From a bacterium (GTDB lineage Bacteria > Bdellovibrionota > Bacteriovoracia > Bacteriovoracales > Bacteriovoracaceae): a DNA stretch of 64,000 bases. Positions 1-6,743 of the stretch are shown piece after piece. The stretch spans positions 124,001-188,000 of the forward strand of contig JAUHVL010000003.1 in NCBI GenBank assembly GCA_030425045.1, given 5' to 3'. The translations under genes and the position numbers were made by a program. Each line of letters starts with the position of its first letter. The stretch's first letter is position 1. The notes under the pieces were generated by a model. The model had not been told where the DNA came from, did no database searches, and saw only the letters and a list, made by a program, of their open reading frames with translations.

Positions 1-42
1 GATTTCCAGTAGCTAATTAAACATTTCCAGCTTTCCCTTTGG

Positions 43-68
43 GGGCAAGTGCCCTCATTGGGTTTTTT
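43..68 (+). terminator. possible weak terminator or attenuator at the window start
   Basis: A short hairpin (GGGCA at 43-47, TGCCC at 50-54) is followed after eight bases by a six-T run at 63-68. The stem is short and not adjacent to the T run, so this is a weak candidate. It would end transcription of a gene lying left of the window, just before the SD of the first CDS. Confidence 0.3.
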
Positions 69-94
69 ATTAACTTTCCATAAAGGAGGATTTT

Positions 95-385
95 ATGGTT
101 GAGCAAGCAATTGATCAAAAACATTCACATGACCAGCAGGTAGAGTCAACAACTGAAGGTGGTTTCATTACAATTTCTGGAACTATTTTTTCAACACTAG
201 GCAAAGTCTTTCTTGCTATCGGTACAACTGGATTACTTATGTATCTATTTGTTGCAGCAGAAGCCGTTGTTGGATTAGGTGCACTCTACACTGGTGCAAC
301 TGCTATCGCCGGAGGTCTAGCAACGATGATGCTTGGAAATCGTCTAGCAAATGGTTTTTGGATTGATGGATTACTTTCAGCTTAG
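95..385 (+). CDS. small two-segment membrane protein, unknown function
   Basis: This 96-residue protein has a hydrophilic, His- and Gln-containing N-terminus of about 30 residues. Two Gly/Ala-rich hydrophobic stretches follow (about residues 35-58 and 60-82), separated by only a short turn. There is no cleavable signal peptide, so it is probably an inner-membrane protein. The start ATG follows a strong SD (AAAGGAGG). It is first in a co-directional run (95, 427, 855, 1209), each member with a strong SD, which suggests one transcript of the mobile element. I do not recognise a family. A small pilin-like, holin-like or coat-like protein are all conceivable, but nothing decides between them. Confidence 0.6.
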   Translation: MVEQAIDQKHSHDQQVESTTEGGFITISGTIFSTLGKVFLAIGTTGLLMYLFVAAEAVVGLGALYTGATAIAGGLATMMLGNRLANGFWIDGLLSA

Positions 386-426
386 TTGAAAGGGAGGGGA
401 ATCCCTCCCTTCATTTTGGAGGACTT

Positions 427-846
427 ATGATTAGAGTAATAAGAAATACTAAAACTAATAGAGTTGTAGCTCTTCAGGTTAATGGAAAGAAGTTTTCAGT
501 AAGTAGAGATTTAGGTCATGCACTATCTTTGGAAGAAGATGCAAATCTAGAACAATCTCAAGAGCTTGTGAAAAAAGCACAGAAGACTCAAAAGGCAATT
601 AATGACAAAAGTTATGTTGGGGAATCTTCTCAAATGAAACTGAAGGTCAATTTTGATGAAATGAATCGAATTGATAGCAAGAAGACTGTAGTTGAATTTA
701 AAAAAGAGCTTGATTCAAATTCAAAAGAAATATTTTTTGGTTTGATTGAAGACTTCATACTTTCAGTAAATAGAGCTCAATACAAAAGACATCTCGATTA
801 CTGCTCTTCTGTTAAAGACCTAACGAATGAAAAGCAATCAGCCTAG
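427..846 (+). CDS. hypothetical protein of the mobile element
   Basis: This 139-residue soluble protein is rich in Lys, Glu and Ser and has no signal peptide or membrane segment. The first 30 residues look like a small beta unit (RVIRNTKTNRVVALQVNGKK); the rest is predicted mainly helical. The start is set by a strong GGAGG SD. It sits between a small membrane protein and the DUF2958 gene and ends eight bases before the latter. I do not recognise it; its job is unknown. Confidence 0.6.
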   Translation: MIRVIRNTKTNRVVALQVNGKKFSVSRDLGHALSLEEDANLEQSQELVKKAQKTQKAINDKSYVGESSQMKLKVNFDEMNRIDSKKTVVEFKKELDSNSKEIFFGLIEDFILSVNRAQYKRHLDYCSSVKDLTNEKQSA

Positions 847-854
847 GAGGAGTA

Positions 855-1160
855 ATGAAGTTAATACCGAAAAGTGTAAGAGTTCCCGCGATTGGAGAAA
901 CGGAAAATCAAGAAGATCCGCTAGCATTGATAAAGCTATTTCATCCTTTTAGCTCATGGAGATGGTTTGTCGTTGAGTATTGCGAGAAAGACGAGCTTTG
1001 CTTTGGCTTGATTGAGGGACATGAGGTTGAGCTAGGCTACTTTTCTTTAGCTGAATTGAAAGGATTAAGATTAAGGGGATTACCAGTAGAAAGAGACCTG
1101 CACTTTGAACCAATAAAGCTTTCTGAATTAAAGAAGAAGCTTAAAAATTATTCCATTTAG
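855..1160 (+). CDS. DUF2958 domain protein
   Basis: This 101-residue protein matches my memory of the DUF2958 family along its whole length. Landmarks are the DPLALIKLFHP segment, the WRWFVVEY aromatic strand, CFGLIEGHEVELGYFSLAEL near the middle, and the GLPVERDLHFEP segment near the end. DUF2958 proteins are typical cargo of plasmids and integrative elements and have no established biochemical role. The SD (AGGAGGAG) is strong and the gene follows the previous one by eight bases. This gene is one of the better signs that the region belongs to a mobile element. Confidence 0.85.
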   Translation: MKLIPKSVRVPAIGETENQEDPLALIKLFHPFSSWRWFVVEYCEKDELCFGLIEGHEVELGYFSLAELKGLRLRGLPVERDLHFEPIKLSELKKKLKNYSI

Positions 1161-1164
1161 TTCC

Positions 1165-1196
1165 CCCCGCGAAGCGGGGACCCCTCCTTGAGGAGG
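1165..1196 (+). promoter_or_regulatory. tandem hairpins in front of the resolvase gene
   Basis: A perfect stem (CCCCGC at 1165-1170, GCGGGG at 1174-1179, three-base loop) is followed by a second (CCTCC at 1183-1187, GGAGG at 1192-1196). The second stem hides an SD-like AGGAGG, while the functional-looking GGGAGGTGAT just downstream stays free. There is no T run, so a terminator is unlikely. A role in setting resolvase translation or in mRNA processing is inferred. Confidence 0.35.
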
Positions 1197-1208
1197 TTGG
1201 GAGGTGAT

Positions 1209-1808
1209 ATGACAACAGTTGCCATTTACTGTAGAACATCAACGAACATGCAACAAAGTGGCCTTGAATCACAAAAAAGAGCTCTTGTTGAATATTGCAA
1301 AAGTAAGCAAATTCAAAATTATGAACTTTATGAAGATTTTGGAGTCTCTGGAACTAAATCTAGTCGACCTGAGCTAGATCGACTTATGAAAGAAGTTCGT
1401 AAAGGTAAGGTCGGAACTGTTATCGTTTATTCATTTTCAAGGTTTGCTAGGAGTACTAAGTTTCTATTGGACTCATTAGAGGAGTTTAATGACCTAGACG
1501 TAAACTTTGTCAGTCTTAGTGAGAATGTTGATTTAAGCACAGCCATTGGAAAAGCAATGTTTACTATCATATCGGCCATTGCAGCTCTTGAAAGAGATCT
1601 TATTTCAGAGAGAGTCAAGAATGGAATGAAGAATGCCAGAGCCAAAGGGAAACAGATTGGCAGAGAAAAAACGAGACCAACTGAGGCTATACTGGCTCTA
1701 AGAAGCAAGGGGTATACATATAAACAGATTGCAAGAATGTTAGATGTCTCTGAAGGTACAGTAGGAAATGCTATTAGAGATGGATTGCACAAGAATAATA
1801 AAGATTAA
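1209..1808 (+). CDS. small serine recombinase (resolvase/invertase family)
   Basis: This 199-residue site-specific DNA recombinase has the resolvase catalytic domain in residues 1-140. The nucleophile is Ser11 in the YCRTS motif, followed by the GVSGTKSSRPELDRL loop and the SRFARS arginine motif. The long E-helix carries ALERDLISERVKNGM. The C-terminal 45 residues form a Hin-type helix-turn-helix (YKQIARMLDVSEGTV). I chose the ATG at 1209 because GGGAGGTGAT lies just before it; a TTG at 1188 is in frame but has no SD and sits in a hairpin. Small enzymes of this kind resolve multimers or invert segments. Here it probably serves multimer resolution or switching within the element. Confidence 0.92.
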   Translation: MTTVAIYCRTSTNMQQSGLESQKRALVEYCKSKQIQNYELYEDFGVSGTKSSRPELDRLMKEVRKGKVGTVIVYSFSRFARSTKFLLDSLEEFNDLDVNFVSLSENVDLSTAIGKAMFTIISAIAALERDLISERVKNGMKNARAKGKQIGREKTRPTEAILALRSKGYTYKQIARMLDVSEGTVGNAIRDGLHKNNKD

Positions 1809-1830
1809 CCTTTAATGTGTACGGAGCCGG

Positions 1831-1856
1831 ACCCATAAAGGAAATGTTTAATGGGT
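1831..1856. repeat. imperfect inverted repeat after the resolvase gene
   Basis: ACCCAT (1831-1836) and ATGGGT (1851-1856) face each other with AAA/TTT continuing part of the pairing inward. It lies just after the resolvase stop, within a 249-base gap that holds no gene. It could be part of a recombination (res-like) site or a weak hairpin; nothing proves either. Confidence 0.3.
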
Positions 1857-2057
1857 GATTATAAAACCCTAATATTTCATAATTTAAGATGTTGTATACT
1901 AGGACGATTTATCAAAATAAATCTTTCCCATGAGTACTTGGTTTTAACTAATGCTTGGAAATTATTGAATGAAGGATACTTTACCATTTAATTGTGCAGA
2001 TACTTTTCAATTCTAAGTACTAAAAAATAAAAAGTTAGAAATTATTTTGGAGGTCAG

Positions 2058-2378
2058 ATGGAAACTCAAAGTGTTTTCGCTGTTTCATCTATAGGTCTAT
2101 TGCTAGGAAGCTCTCTATATATCGGAGGAGCTGTGGCTGGAGGTATCTATACAGGGCTAATTTCAGCTCTAGGGATGGGGCTAATATTAATTAAATTAAA
2201 AGATAGCTTTCCCAGGGTGTGGGTAAGGATGCTGAAACATCCGATCCTGACAGACGTTGTATTATCTAGTTTGTTAGCAGCACTCTTAATCAATAACACG
2301 GTTACTGGAATTATCTCAGCAGCAGGCGCAGGTTTATTTGTCAGTGCGGGCATAACAATTGCCACTAGACTAAAATAG
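2058..2378 (+). CDS. small multi-span membrane protein, unknown function
   Basis: This 106-residue, very hydrophobic protein is rich in Gly, Ala, Leu and Ile. It has about four hydrophobic segments (roughly residues 6-28, 31-47, 62-80 and 82-103) around one short basic stretch (KLKDSFPRVWVRMLKH). There is no lipobox or clear cleavage site. A strong SD (TTTTGGAGG) sets the start. It stands alone between the resolvase and the repressor control region. Composition resembles holins or small immunity proteins, but I do not recognise a family. Confidence 0.55.
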   Translation: METQSVFAVSSIGLLLGSSLYIGGAVAGGIYTGLISALGMGLILIKLKDSFPRVWVRMLKHPILTDVVLSSLLAALLINNTVTGIISAAGAGLFVSAGITIATRLK

Positions 2379-2390
2379 TTGTTCTTTTTG

Positions 2391-2490
2391 GCGAACGATT
2401 TTGTTCGCTAGGTCGAATTGGCGAACGCGTAATGATAGTAAGTATGGTGGCTTAAAAAAATGCCGTTCGCTTCTGTGAATAGGTGTTCGT
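2391..2490. promoter_or_regulatory. cluster of GCGAAC/GTTCGC operator half-sites upstream of the XRE repressor
   Basis: One perfect inverted repeat has GCGAAC at 2391-2396 and GTTCGC at 2403-2408 with a six-base spacer. Further half-sites are GCGAAC at 2421-2426, GTTCGC at 2465-2470 and GTTCGT at 2485-2490. Five half-sites within 100 bases directly before a helix-turn-helix repressor gene is the usual picture of an autoregulatory operator region. The binding protein is inferred, not shown. Confidence 0.6.
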
Positions 2491-2530
2491 TCGTATTGAA
2501 GTATATCCGATAATTAAGGTTGGAGAGTAT

Positions 2531-2815
2531 ATGGAGTTTAAAACTACGCTCAACTCCTTAATGGAGAAGAGAGGACATTCATTAGGTTCACTCGCGAAGG
2601 AAACAGGAATCAGCAAGAGTTCTCTTCATGGATACCTTCAGGGCGCAGAACCTTCTCTTACTAATATGATGAAACTTGCTCGCTTTTTTGGTGTTTCGTT
2701 GGACTATTTAGCTACTGGAGAAAACCCAGATCCTGTAGAGCAGATGCTGAAAGTTCACGTTCATAGTGGCCTTTATGAAGTGAATATAAAGAAAGTAGTG
2801 AAAGAGGAGGATTAA
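2531..2815 (+). CDS. XRE/Cro-type helix-turn-helix repressor
   Basis: This 94-residue DNA-binding protein has its helix-turn-helix in residues 5-62. It includes the pattern SLAKETGISKSSLHGYLQGAE followed by PSLTNMMKLARFFGVSLDYLATGE, typical of XRE repressors. The C-terminal 30 residues are short, with no peptidase domain, so this is not a LexA-cleaved repressor. I chose the ATG at 2531, preceded by GGAGAG; an upstream GTG at 2483 lies inside the operator region. It ends in a one-base overlap with the next gene, so repressor and envelope genes are probably co-transcribed. It most likely represses its own promoter through the GCGAAC sites. Confidence 0.88.
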   Translation: MEFKTTLNSLMEKRGHSLGSLAKETGISKSSLHGYLQGAEPSLTNMMKLARFFGVSLDYLATGENPDPVEQMLKVHVHSGLYEVNIKKVVKEED

Positions 2816-3321
2816 TGAATTTACTACTAATCTTCTTTTTCATGTTCGGACAATTGTGCCTTGCGAGTGAAGACCCTCGAAACTTTAAATTTAGTGCTTT
2901 ATCCGATTGCTCTAAGAAAAACATAAGAAAAGAAATTGATACTTATGAAAAAAGATTTCGTCCAAAGCATAGTTTTCATCTTATTAAGATTTTTAATAAA
3001 GGATGGAATTGTGAGGAGGAAATAATTTGTTCTGTGTATATGGATAAAAATCTAAAAACAATTGATCCAATTTGGAGATATTGCTCAAAAAGTTTAAGAA
3101 AAAAGAAAATAGTAGCAAAAAAAGAATCTAAGCTTGATAAGTGTGAACCTCAAATGATTGGTCAGTATGTGATCGAAAACGGATATCGAAAGCACTCTAT
3201 TCCCAAAATGGCAAAGGATTTAGGGTGTCAACCAAGAGATATATGTAATGCTTTTATTTTTATGTATCCCGATAAAAAGGAAGTATGGCAAAGGGGATGT
3301 GAGGATAAAGGTTTTTGGTAG
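2815..3321 (+). CDS. secreted Cys-containing protein, unknown
   Basis: This 168-residue protein has a short hydrophobic signal peptide (MNLLLIFFFMFGQLCLAS, cleavage near residue 18). The mature part is basic and has several Cys residues in two similar units: about residues 32-85 (FSALSDCSKKN through RYCSKSLRKK) and 102-160 (LDKCEPQMIG through QRGCEDKG). In each unit one Cys comes early, another in an EIICSVYMD or DICNAFIFMYPD segment, and the last before the end. That suggests a duplicated disulfide-bonded periplasmic domain. The SD AGAGGAGG is strong. First of the envelope-protein run behind the repressor; the family is not recognised. Confidence 0.6.
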   Translation: MNLLLIFFFMFGQLCLASEDPRNFKFSALSDCSKKNIRKEIDTYEKRFRPKHSFHLIKIFNKGWNCEEEIICSVYMDKNLKTIDPIWRYCSKSLRKKKIVAKKESKLDKCEPQMIGQYVIENGYRKHSIPKMAKDLGCQPRDICNAFIFMYPDKKEVWQRGCEDKGFW

Positions 3322-3329
3322 GAGATCAT

Positions 3330-3692
3330 ATGTTTACTAGTAAAATGAAAAGGAAAAAGTATATCCTTTTGAGCTTAGCTGCGAGTATTTTTATCTTTGC
3401 CTTGATGGTGTTTTTTGGGGGAACTTTCTCTCAAAAAGTGAATGGAATTGATATGCTAAAGATCTACTCCACTCCATGGTATTTCTTGATGACTGTCTTC
3501 TTTCTAAGAAGAGCAGGCGATGCCTTAGGCAAAGAGGGAGTAGTATATATTAATATTGCTTTAGCAGCGACGGTCACTCTCTTAGGTGCTTTTGTGCCTA
3601 TATTTAAACCTAAGTTTTTATTAATTCCCTTTGTATTAATGGCTTTCTTCCCATCAAAGCAAAAAGTCGAACCAGATAAGGAGGTTACATGA
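3330..3692 (+). CDS. small inner-membrane protein, unknown
   Basis: This 120-residue protein has about four hydrophobic segments (residues 12-30, 42-57, 68-86 and 90-107) and a basic start (MFTSKMKRKKY), so the N-terminus is probably cytoplasmic. The charged C-terminus (KQKVEPDKEVT) is also likely cytoplasmic. I chose the ATG at 3330, which follows TAGGAG; an earlier in-frame start at 3315 overlaps the previous gene. It overlaps the next gene by four bases (ATGA type), so the two are translationally coupled. The family is not recognised. Confidence 0.55.
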   Translation: MFTSKMKRKKYILLSLAASIFIFALMVFFGGTFSQKVNGIDMLKIYSTPWYFLMTVFFLRRAGDALGKEGVVYINIALAATVTLLGAFVPIFKPKFLLIPFVLMAFFPSKQKVEPDKEVT

Positions 3693-4291
3693 AAAAGGTA
3701 TTCATTTTTACGATATTTATTACTGGTTTAGTCGGATGCTCTTCTTCTCCATTTAAAGAAGAAACAGCCCAGCAAAACAAGATTAACCAACATCTTTCTC
3801 AGGGGGTTAAGTATCTCGAGGGTGACTTTGAAGAAAAGTACAATAGTTCTGGTAGAAGTGGAATGTATATGACAGCTATTGGTACTGCAATTTACCCAGT
3901 AGAGAAGAGCCAAAAGGTTGTTGAGTCAGCAGCTGTTACAGATGCAAAATTCAGACTTACTGAGTCTGCTCCATCTAATTTCAAAAGAGAGGTTCAGCAG
4001 GCAATTGGGACAGAGTATGAAGGTGTGGGTGACTATAGCGAGATTTCTGTTTCTGTTACCGAAGTAAGAGGCTTGACGGGGATAAAGGTTCGGTATTCAG
4101 ATATTTCCTGCAAAACAAAGGTTTCACCAACATCTAAGGGAAGCTATAAGACAGAGAGAGAGTGTCGTGCTATTGCAAAAGTAAAACTTAGTGACCTTAA
4201 AAAGGCTTATAGTTATACCTTAGATGAAAAGTACCGAGGAAAGAAGAAACAAATTGATCGTAGAGTTGCTCAGCAGCTAACTTCTAAATAA
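3689..4291 (+). CDS. lipoprotein, unknown function
   Basis: This 200-residue protein has a lipoprotein signal peptide (MKKVFIFTIFITGLVGC; lipobox Cys at residue 17) followed by SSS. Lipidation and anchoring in the envelope are therefore likely. The mature part is mixed alpha/beta, with a conserved-looking VESAAVTDAKFRLTESAP segment and two Cys about 25 residues apart (DISCKTK, TERECRA). The end is strongly basic (KYRGKKKQIDRRVAQQ). The layout recalls small LPP20/FlgT-like lipoproteins with a xxAxxxAxxxL helix before the sheet, but that is only a resemblance. It is coupled to the preceding membrane protein by a four-base overlap. Confidence 0.6.
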   Translation: MKKVFIFTIFITGLVGCSSSPFKEETAQQNKINQHLSQGVKYLEGDFEEKYNSSGRSGMYMTAIGTAIYPVEKSQKVVESAAVTDAKFRLTESAPSNFKREVQQAIGTEYEGVGDYSEISVSVTEVRGLTGIKVRYSDISCKTKVSPTSKGSYKTERECRAIAKVKLSDLKKAYSYTLDEKYRGKKKQIDRRVAQQLTSK

Positions 4292-4314
4292 GTAAAAAAT
4301 TCAAGGGGAGGTCT

Positions 4315-4746
4315 ATGAATAAAATCGTTTTAGTGATTTTTGTTTTGACTTCCTCTTGTGCGCATAAGACTCGGAACAATCTATTGGGAAAGAATATTCC
4401 GTTTCAAGATTCTACAAGAGTTCATGAAGACCATGAAGGAAAAATCAACTTTTCAACAATTCAATCGTGGATCAGGTCTAAGAAAATTCATATAGGGTTT
4501 AATTCCTGTAAAAAAAGTTTTGGGTCATATATTTCATTTTCAGAAATGAGCCCTTCAGAAATTACTATGTCTAGAATGTTTTTGGTTAAGCATGGGGTTC
4601 GTTTACGTTCTTTTTCTAGTGAGCTTAATGAAGTGTTCAATGAGCAAAAGCTAGAGGGGAACTTTTTAAAATTAACTATTACAACGGAAAGGTGTTTTGG
4701 GAAAGATGGACGCTTTGCATTGGTTGAAAGTTACGAGGTTTATTGA
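4315..4746 (+). CDS. small lipoprotein, unknown
   Basis: This 143-residue protein begins with a short lipoprotein signal (MNKIVLVIFVLTSSC; lipobox Cys at residue 15). The mature part has a Cys in NSCKKSF and one in TTERCFGKDG, which could pair, and a SFSEMSPSEITMSR segment. There is a good SD (AGGGGAGG). Second lipoprotein of the repressor-linked envelope run. The family is not recognised. Confidence 0.55.
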   Translation: MNKIVLVIFVLTSSCAHKTRNNLLGKNIPFQDSTRVHEDHEGKINFSTIQSWIRSKKIHIGFNSCKKSFGSYISFSEMSPSEITMSRMFLVKHGVRLRSFSSELNEVFNEQKLEGNFLKLTITTERCFGKDGRFALVESYEVY

Positions 4747-4748
4747 TT

Positions 4749-5312
4749 ATGGGTTTTTTAATAGTCATTGGCGGAGTATTAGCAATTAGCGGATTGAATT
4801 ATATGTTTTCAGAAGTCGGAAGTGGGATTGAGGGGAAGCCTCCAATAGTGACAATTAAAAAAAGTGTAGAGCTTCTAAAAGAATATAACAAAAAAATACC
4901 AGAAATGAATCATAGAGAAGTTTCTCGTCTTTCCTGGGAAATGCTTCAGAGTGGACAGGTTAATAAAAGCTTATCTTTGTCGTGCTTCCAAAATCAGCCA
5001 AGTGAATACTACTTTGTTAACTATTTAGATTTGGAAATAAATGAAATTGAGTACCTAAGATATTTTTTCTTACCCAAGTTTTCATCGGATCATTCGATTA
5101 AATACAGATTTTCCACTAGTAACCAAGTGATTAGAAAGTTTGTTAAAGAAAAGGTCGTCAATAAAATCGACATAAAAACGATTGTTTGTAAACGCTGTTT
5201 AAGAGGGGAAGGGAAATCTGTCGAGGCTAGGGTCACTGATGGTGGCTGTAGCAAAGATGAAAGATTGTATGACATTGTTACCGAGATTTACTTACCTTTC
5301 AGGGGGCGATAA
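4749..5312 (+). CDS. membrane-anchored protein, unknown
   Basis: This 187-residue protein has one N-terminal hydrophobic segment (MGFLIVIGGVLAISGLNYMF), more like a signal anchor than a cleaved signal. The remaining 165 residues are soluble and mixed in charge, with four Cys: one near LSLSCFQNQ, a pair in IVCKRCLRG and one in GGCSKDE. I chose the ATG at 4749; an in-frame TTG at 4743 overlaps the preceding stop. It shares one base with the next start. The KRCLRG Cys pair might hold metal or a disulfide. The family is not recognised. Confidence 0.5.
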   Translation: MGFLIVIGGVLAISGLNYMFSEVGSGIEGKPPIVTIKKSVELLKEYNKKIPEMNHREVSRLSWEMLQSGQVNKSLSLSCFQNQPSEYYFVNYLDLEINEIEYLRYFFLPKFSSDHSIKYRFSTSNQVIRKFVKEKVVNKIDIKTIVCKRCLRGEGKSVEARVTDGGCSKDERLYDIVTEIYLPFRGR

Positions 5313-5842
5313 TGGAAATAGTAGCTGTATTTGCACTCGTTGGATGGCTTGGGCATGGTATAGTAAGTAATATTATGCAGAGCAATCATGATGTCAAATC
5401 ATGGGAGAAGTGTAGGTTTGATAAAGATGTATACAAAAGTGGCCTTCTTGGTTTTATTGCCCATCCCAGTTATCAAAAACTGTCCCAATCTGAAAGGAAT
5501 AAAAAAGTAGCTGAACTTGGAAAAGAGGGGATGATTAATCAAGATCCAAATCTCTCTTGTTATGAATCAATCAGGAGCTTAAACTTTGTAGGTTGTTATT
5601 ATCATCAGGTGATTAATAATTACGAGCTTCTTAGCCGTTATGAGTCTGCACTGGCTATTCCCGCAGAGGAATATAATGAAATCAATTCATATTATTTGGA
5701 CGTCAAAAAGGACACATATCTAATGAACGATCAAATGAATACTGAAATTAAGGTGCCTGCCAATGTAAGGTTTGCTTCATGTCGACCTGAGATAGATGGT
5801 TATGAGACATGGATTACTTCTGTAATTTTTATTAAGGAGTAG
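5312..5842 (+). CDS. membrane-anchored or secreted protein, unknown
   Basis: This 176-residue protein begins with a hydrophobic stretch (MEIVAVFALVGWLGHGIVSNIM) that could be a signal anchor. The mature part has several Cys (KCRFD, LSCYES, VGCYYHQ, ASCRPEI) and many aromatic residues. It resembles its upstream neighbour in size, layout and Cys use, so the two may be distant relatives, though I see no clear alignment. Its start overlaps the previous stop by one base. Last of the six envelope genes behind the repressor. Confidence 0.5.
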   Translation: MEIVAVFALVGWLGHGIVSNIMQSNHDVKSWEKCRFDKDVYKSGLLGFIAHPSYQKLSQSERNKKVAELGKEGMINQDPNLSCYESIRSLNFVGCYYHQVINNYELLSRYESALAIPAEEYNEINSYYLDVKKDTYLMNDQMNTEIKVPANVRFASCRPEIDGYETWITSVIFIKE

Positions 5843-5844
5843 TT

Positions 5845-6708
5845 ATGGAACTGAAGCTTGCACAAAAGAAAAGCTGGGACATTTAATATCGTAGTAAATG
5901 TCTTGAGAGTATGTCGAGCGAAACGCTGTTGGCTTTTCAGAAAGAGGTTCAATCATTTTTAAAGTTTTTAAATAAGCAGGATGAGAATGATTCCGAGTGG
6001 AAAGAGTTGCAATGTAGCATGTTAGCAATGGAGTATTTTTTAATCATTCAGTATAGCATGTTAACGAAAGGGGGTTACTTTTCCGGTATGTATGAGGATG
6101 AAGAAGTCTGCACTGCTGAATTACCGCAGAAGGAGGATAATATGGAGAGGAAGAGACTTGAAGATGTTGCCGATATTATTGATATTGAAGAGTGCTTAGA
6201 TTTACCAGATGATGAACTTAGAGAAGAGATAAAAAAAGAGCTGATTGATATGTTTGAAGGACTTGAAGAGCATGCTTTTACCGGTAAGTCTAAGAAGCAC
6301 CCCCTTTTAAATGGAATGAGTGAGAAGGAAAGATGGGAAGCAATAAATCTTGTGTATGATCTTCGAGTAGAATTTGAATTACTTAAATTTACAAATAAAA
6401 ATCCAGATATTGTTGTTGTTCAACTCGCTATGCAGGAACTATGGGAAGCTTTTGGTTCTGATGAGTATAGTAAGCTTGACGATGAAGAAGAGGAACGCTT
6501 TCTTAAGAGAGTTGAGTCCTTTCGAGAGCAGCTAAAGGAAATTGATAGCCCAAGTTATGACCTAAAGAGACTGGACTTTGATTGTATGACAATTTGCTCG
6601 ATTATTATGATGAATCAAAATGTGAAGCAATCAGGTAGCGCTTTAGGGGAAAGCGCTGCTGAAGATTTTTTTAGTCTGTTAACTAAAGATAAAAAGAAAG
6701 TTGGGTGA
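5845..6708 (+). CDS. acidic hypothetical protein with an in-frame stop after 13 codons
   Basis: An ATG at 5845 with a clear AAGGAG SD opens a reading frame that hits TAA at 5884-5886 after 13 codons. The same frame then runs open from 5887 to 6708. The main open part can restart at the ATG at 5911, giving 265 residues, but that ATG has no good SD. The protein is strongly acidic (many Glu/Asp runs such as DDEEEE), helical, and has no signal peptide or membrane segment. Either translation starts at 5911, or the TAA is a recent nonsense mutation near the true start. It lies directly after the envelope genes and is last in the rightward run. The family is not recognised. Confidence 0.55.
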
Positions 6709-6743
6709 GTTTGTTTAAAAAGTAACTGCACTAATGCACTTTT

